Shown here: piece after piece, positions 14,014 to 15,951 of the stretch | Position numbering within the stretch: the first letter of the stretch is position 1 | Layout of the letters: each line of letters begins with the position of its first letter | From: JBBQZL01 sp038207745 | Lineage (GTDB): Bacteria; Actinomycetota; Thermoleophilia; Solirubrobacterales; 70-9 | Length of the DNA stretch: 15,951 bases | Direction of reading: 5' to 3' | NCBI GenBank assembly: GCA_038207745.1 | Contig: JBBQZL010000039.1 | Location: 1 to 15,951 of the forward strand | Made by a program: the position numbers and the translations under genes | Notes under the pieces: model-generated | Database searches by the model: none | Told to the model about the DNA's origin: nothing | What the model saw: only the letters and a program-made list of their open reading frames with translations

Positions 14014-15084
14014 GTGGCTTTGAGCGAAGACCAGCGAGCCCTGCTTCGGCTCCTGCTCGAGCAGGGACAGAGTTATGAGGACATCGGTTCTCTGCTTGGT
14101 TTCTCCGTGCAGGAGGTTCGCGAACGGGCGTCATCCGCACTCACCGAGATCGGCGGGTCGGATCCCGACGCCCGGGTCAGGTTGACCGATTACCTGCTCG
14201 GTCAGGCAGAACCGATCGGCCGCGCTGACGCGGTGCGCGAACTGAGCGGCGATCCAGAGGCGCTGGCGCTGGCGCGCAAGCTGGAGGCCCAGCTGACGCT
14301 CCTGGCGCCATCGGCGAACCTGCCCGAACTGCCCGAAGCGAGGTCCGCCGCGAAGGCGTCGGCCAAGTCGGCCAAGACCGGGCCACCTACGTCTCCGGCC
14401 GGCACAATTGCTGACGCGAGCGCGGCAAGCGGGGATTCGCCGCCCACCGACTCGGCGGAACCAGGTGACGGAACCGCCGCCACCGCAGGGGTCAGTTCCC
14501 CCCAGAAGCCGATCATCGCGGCCCTGCTCGCGGGCGCGGCGATCGTCGTCGTGATCGTCCTGATCGCAACCGGCGCCTTCAGTGGCGGCAACTCCTCGAA
14601 GCCGAGCTCCAGCGAGACCGCGACGGACACACCAGGCCAGACCACAGCTTCGTCGAACGATGCGATCACCCGCGCGACACTTGCGCCCACCAATGGCGGC
14701 AACGCCGGCGGACTGGCAATCCTCGGCAAGATCAAGAAGACGCCGGCCTTCGAGGTGAATGTCAACGGGCTGAAGAAGCTCTCGGGCAAGCAGGTCTACC
14801 TGGTCACCCTCTATGGCAGCGACAAGGCCGCCTGGCCGCTCGGGCTGATGGCAGTGGACAAGGACGGCCTCGGCCGGGCGCAGTACCCATTCGACTCATC
14901 GCTCTTGACCGGGATCGCCGACGGCACCTTCAACTCGATCGATATCTCGATCGCCGAGATCAAGGAGTTGAACCAGGCGATCGTCGAGGCGAAAAAAGGC
15001 AAGACCACCCCGTCATACGTCGGCACCAGCGTCCTGCGCGGAAAGATCGAGGGCACGTCGCAGCCCGCCGGCTCCGGCGGCTAG
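14014..15084 (+). CDS. Single-pass membrane protein: sigma-region-4-like HTH plus anti-sigma-K-like exterior
   Basis: This 356-residue protein has three parts. Residues 3-46 match sigma-70 region 4 (LSEDQRALLRLLLEQG, SYEDIGSLLGFS, then a recognition-helix-like VQEVRERASSAL). A linker holding LTDYLLGQ (57-64) and an Ala/Ser/Pro-rich stretch lead to one transmembrane helix at about 167-188. The outer part, 189-356, begins with a Ser/Thr/Gly linker and continues with a beta-rich domain (AFEVNVNGL, KQVYLVTLYGSD, WPLGLMAVDKDGLG). This pattern resembles the outer domain of anti-sigma-K (RskA) proteins. There is no sigma region 2, so it cannot be a complete sigma factor. GTG 14014 is chosen because region 4 begins immediately after it. 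A membrane-anchored DNA-binding or RNA-polymerase-contacting regulator is the likeliest role, but this is inference. Confidence 0.87.
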   Translation: MALSEDQRALLRLLLEQGQSYEDIGSLLGFSVQEVRERASSALTEIGGSDPDARVRLTDYLLGQAEPIGRADAVRELSGDPEALALARKLEAQLTLLAPSANLPELPEARSAAKASAKSAKTGPPTSPAGTIADASAASGDSPPTDSAEPGDGTAATAGVSSPQKPIIAALLAGAAIVVVIVLIATGAFSGGNSSKPSSSETATDTPGQTTASSNDAITRATLAPTNGGNAGGLAILGKIKKTPAFEVNVNGLKKLSGKQVYLVTLYGSDKAAWPLGLMAVDKDGLGRAQYPFDSSLLTGIADGTFNSIDISIAEIKELNQAIVEAKKGKTTPSYVGTSVLRGKIEGTSQPAGSGG

Positions 15085-15088
15085 CTGC

Positions 15089-15951
15089 TCAGCCGATCAG
15101 CTTCTCCGGGTTCATGATCCCGCTCGGATCGAGGCGTTCCTTGATCGAGCGGAGGACGTCGATGCCGAGGCTGCCGATCTCGGCCTCCATATAGGGGGCG
15201 TGGTCGCGTCCGGTGGCGTGATGATGGGTGATCGTCGCCCCGGCGGTTGTGATCGCCATCGAGGCCGCCCGCTTGACCGCGGCCCACTGCTCGATCTCAG
15301 CCCCGCTGCGGGCCCTCGAGATGAAGGTGAAGTAGAGCGAGGCGCCATCCGGGTAGGCGTGTGAGAGGTGGCAGAAGACCAGACCGGGAGTGCCCTGGCC
15401 TTCCAGGGCGCCTTTGATTGCGGCTGAAACCGTCAGATGGAGATCGCCGAGCTTGCTCCAGATGTGGGAGGTCTCGAGGGTCTCGACCATCGCACCCATC
15501 TCGATCAGGGTGTCGCGGAAGTAGGGCCCTCCATATCGACCGTGCTCCCAGGACCGTCCGGCTGCCTTTCCGAGGTATAGCGAGCCACCTGCGCGCAACT
15601 CCCGGACTGCCAGGGACCTGCGCCTGCCAATGCTTTCGTGGTTGCCCTCGAAACCGACGATCACAAGTGCTCCCTCGGCGTGTCTCCGGGCCTTGAGGTA
15701 GCGGTCGAGGGCGCTCTTCTTGATCCCCCGGGGGCCGGACAGCGTCATCGACACCCGGGTTTCTGGCTGATCCGATATGCGGATGATGTCGGGAAGATTG
15801 CCCTGCTGGGCCAGGGTGCGGACGGTCGCCGCCCCCGCCTCAAAGCTCTCCGCCATCCATGCCTCGTAGCGCCGTGCGGTCGGCGACGGCTTGACCCGCA
15901 CGGTCAGATCGGGGATCACGCCGAAAATGCCTTCCGAGCCGACGATCACCT
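15089..15951 (-). CDS. FAD-linked oxidase, alkyl-DHAP-synthase-like, N-terminus beyond window
   Basis: The C-terminal 287 codons of a VAO-type flavoprotein enter from the right edge; no start is present. The first codons, VIVGSEGIFGVI, are the end of the FAD-binding domain (GSEGxxGVI motif). The substrate domain follows, with GPYFRDTLIEMG and HIWSKLGDLH, LVFCHLSHAYPDGASLYFTF split across 190-209, and the histidine motif HHHATGRDH (242-250). The closing DPSGIMNPEKLI is the family end. In alkylglycerone-phosphate (alkyl-DHAP) synthase, a HHHG-type motif and a nearby Tyr catalyse exchange of the acyl chain for a fatty alcohol in ether-lipid synthesis. The actinobacterial relatives are mostly untested, and other 2-hydroxyacid or alcohol oxidations are possible. 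It ends 4 nt from the stop of the convergent membrane regulator. Confidence 0.92.
   Translation of the reverse strand, partial: VIVGSEGIFGVIPDLTVRVKPSPTARRYEAWMAESFEAGAATVRTLAQQGNLPDIIRISDQPETRVSMTLSGPRGIKKSALDRYLKARRHAEGALVIVGFEGNHESIGRRRSLAVRELRAGGSLYLGKAAGRSWEHGRYGGPYFRDTLIEMGAMVETLETSHIWSKLGDLHLTVSAAIKGALEGQGTPGLVFCHLSHAYPDGASLYFTFISRARSGAEIEQWAAVKRAASMAITTAGATITHHHATGRDHAPYMEAEIGSLGIDVLRSIKERLDPSGIMNPEKLIG

Overview
The window looks like an ordinary chromosomal segment of a GC-rich actinobacterium. Codons have strongly GC-rich third positions, GTG and TTG starts are common, and spacers are short. A c-di-AMP riboswitch stands before an exported RlpA-like protein, a WS/DGAT acyltransferase is present, and a membrane protein carries a sigma-region-4-like N-terminus with an anti-sigma-K-like exterior. 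Together these suggest Actinomycetota, most likely Thermoleophilia (Solirubrobacterales-like); this placement is inference from gene content. I see no mobile element, CRISPR array, rRNA or tRNA.

Layout from left to right. A secreted beta-rich protein of unknown function runs off the left edge (1-702, minus). Next is a minus-strand pair, an HSL-type alpha/beta hydrolase followed by a CDF metal exporter (876-2924). A possible 52-residue small protein (3084-3242, plus) converges on a minus-strand pair of a split-barrel flavoprotein (PPOX family) and a short-chain dehydrogenase (3239-4627). A CcdA-type thiol/disulfide membrane transporter (4677-5435, plus) ends at a hairpin facing an uncharacterised 105-residue protein (5509-5826, minus). 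DNA polymerase IV follows (5877-6959, plus).

The most regulated stretch is 7000-9584. An RlpA-like double-psi beta-barrel protein (minus) has a ydaO/yuaA c-di-AMP riboswitch leader (7945-8102). A perfect 18-bp CRP-type palindrome (8156-8173) lies between that leader and a divergent WS/DGAT acyltransferase (8211-9584, plus). This places cell-wall remodelling and neutral-lipid synthesis around one control region that may read both c-di-AMP and a CRP-family signal.

To the right are a YgjP-type cytosolic metallopeptidase (9625-10356, plus) and, tail to tail with it, an exported HExxH metalloprotease (10346-11854, minus). Then come glutamine-dependent NAD synthetase (11912-13561, plus), a PaaI-type thioesterase (13558-13950, minus), a single-pass membrane protein with a sigma-region-4-like DNA-binding end (14014-15084, plus), and the C-terminal part of an FAD-linked oxidase related to alkyl-DHAP synthase (15089 to the right edge, minus). 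Convergent genes are packed very tightly, several with overlapping stop codons.

I found no clear multi-gene novel system. The best leads are the sigma-region-4/transmembrane fusion, the CRP-site plus riboswitch control region, and the RlpA-like protein that has lost the catalytic glutamate.
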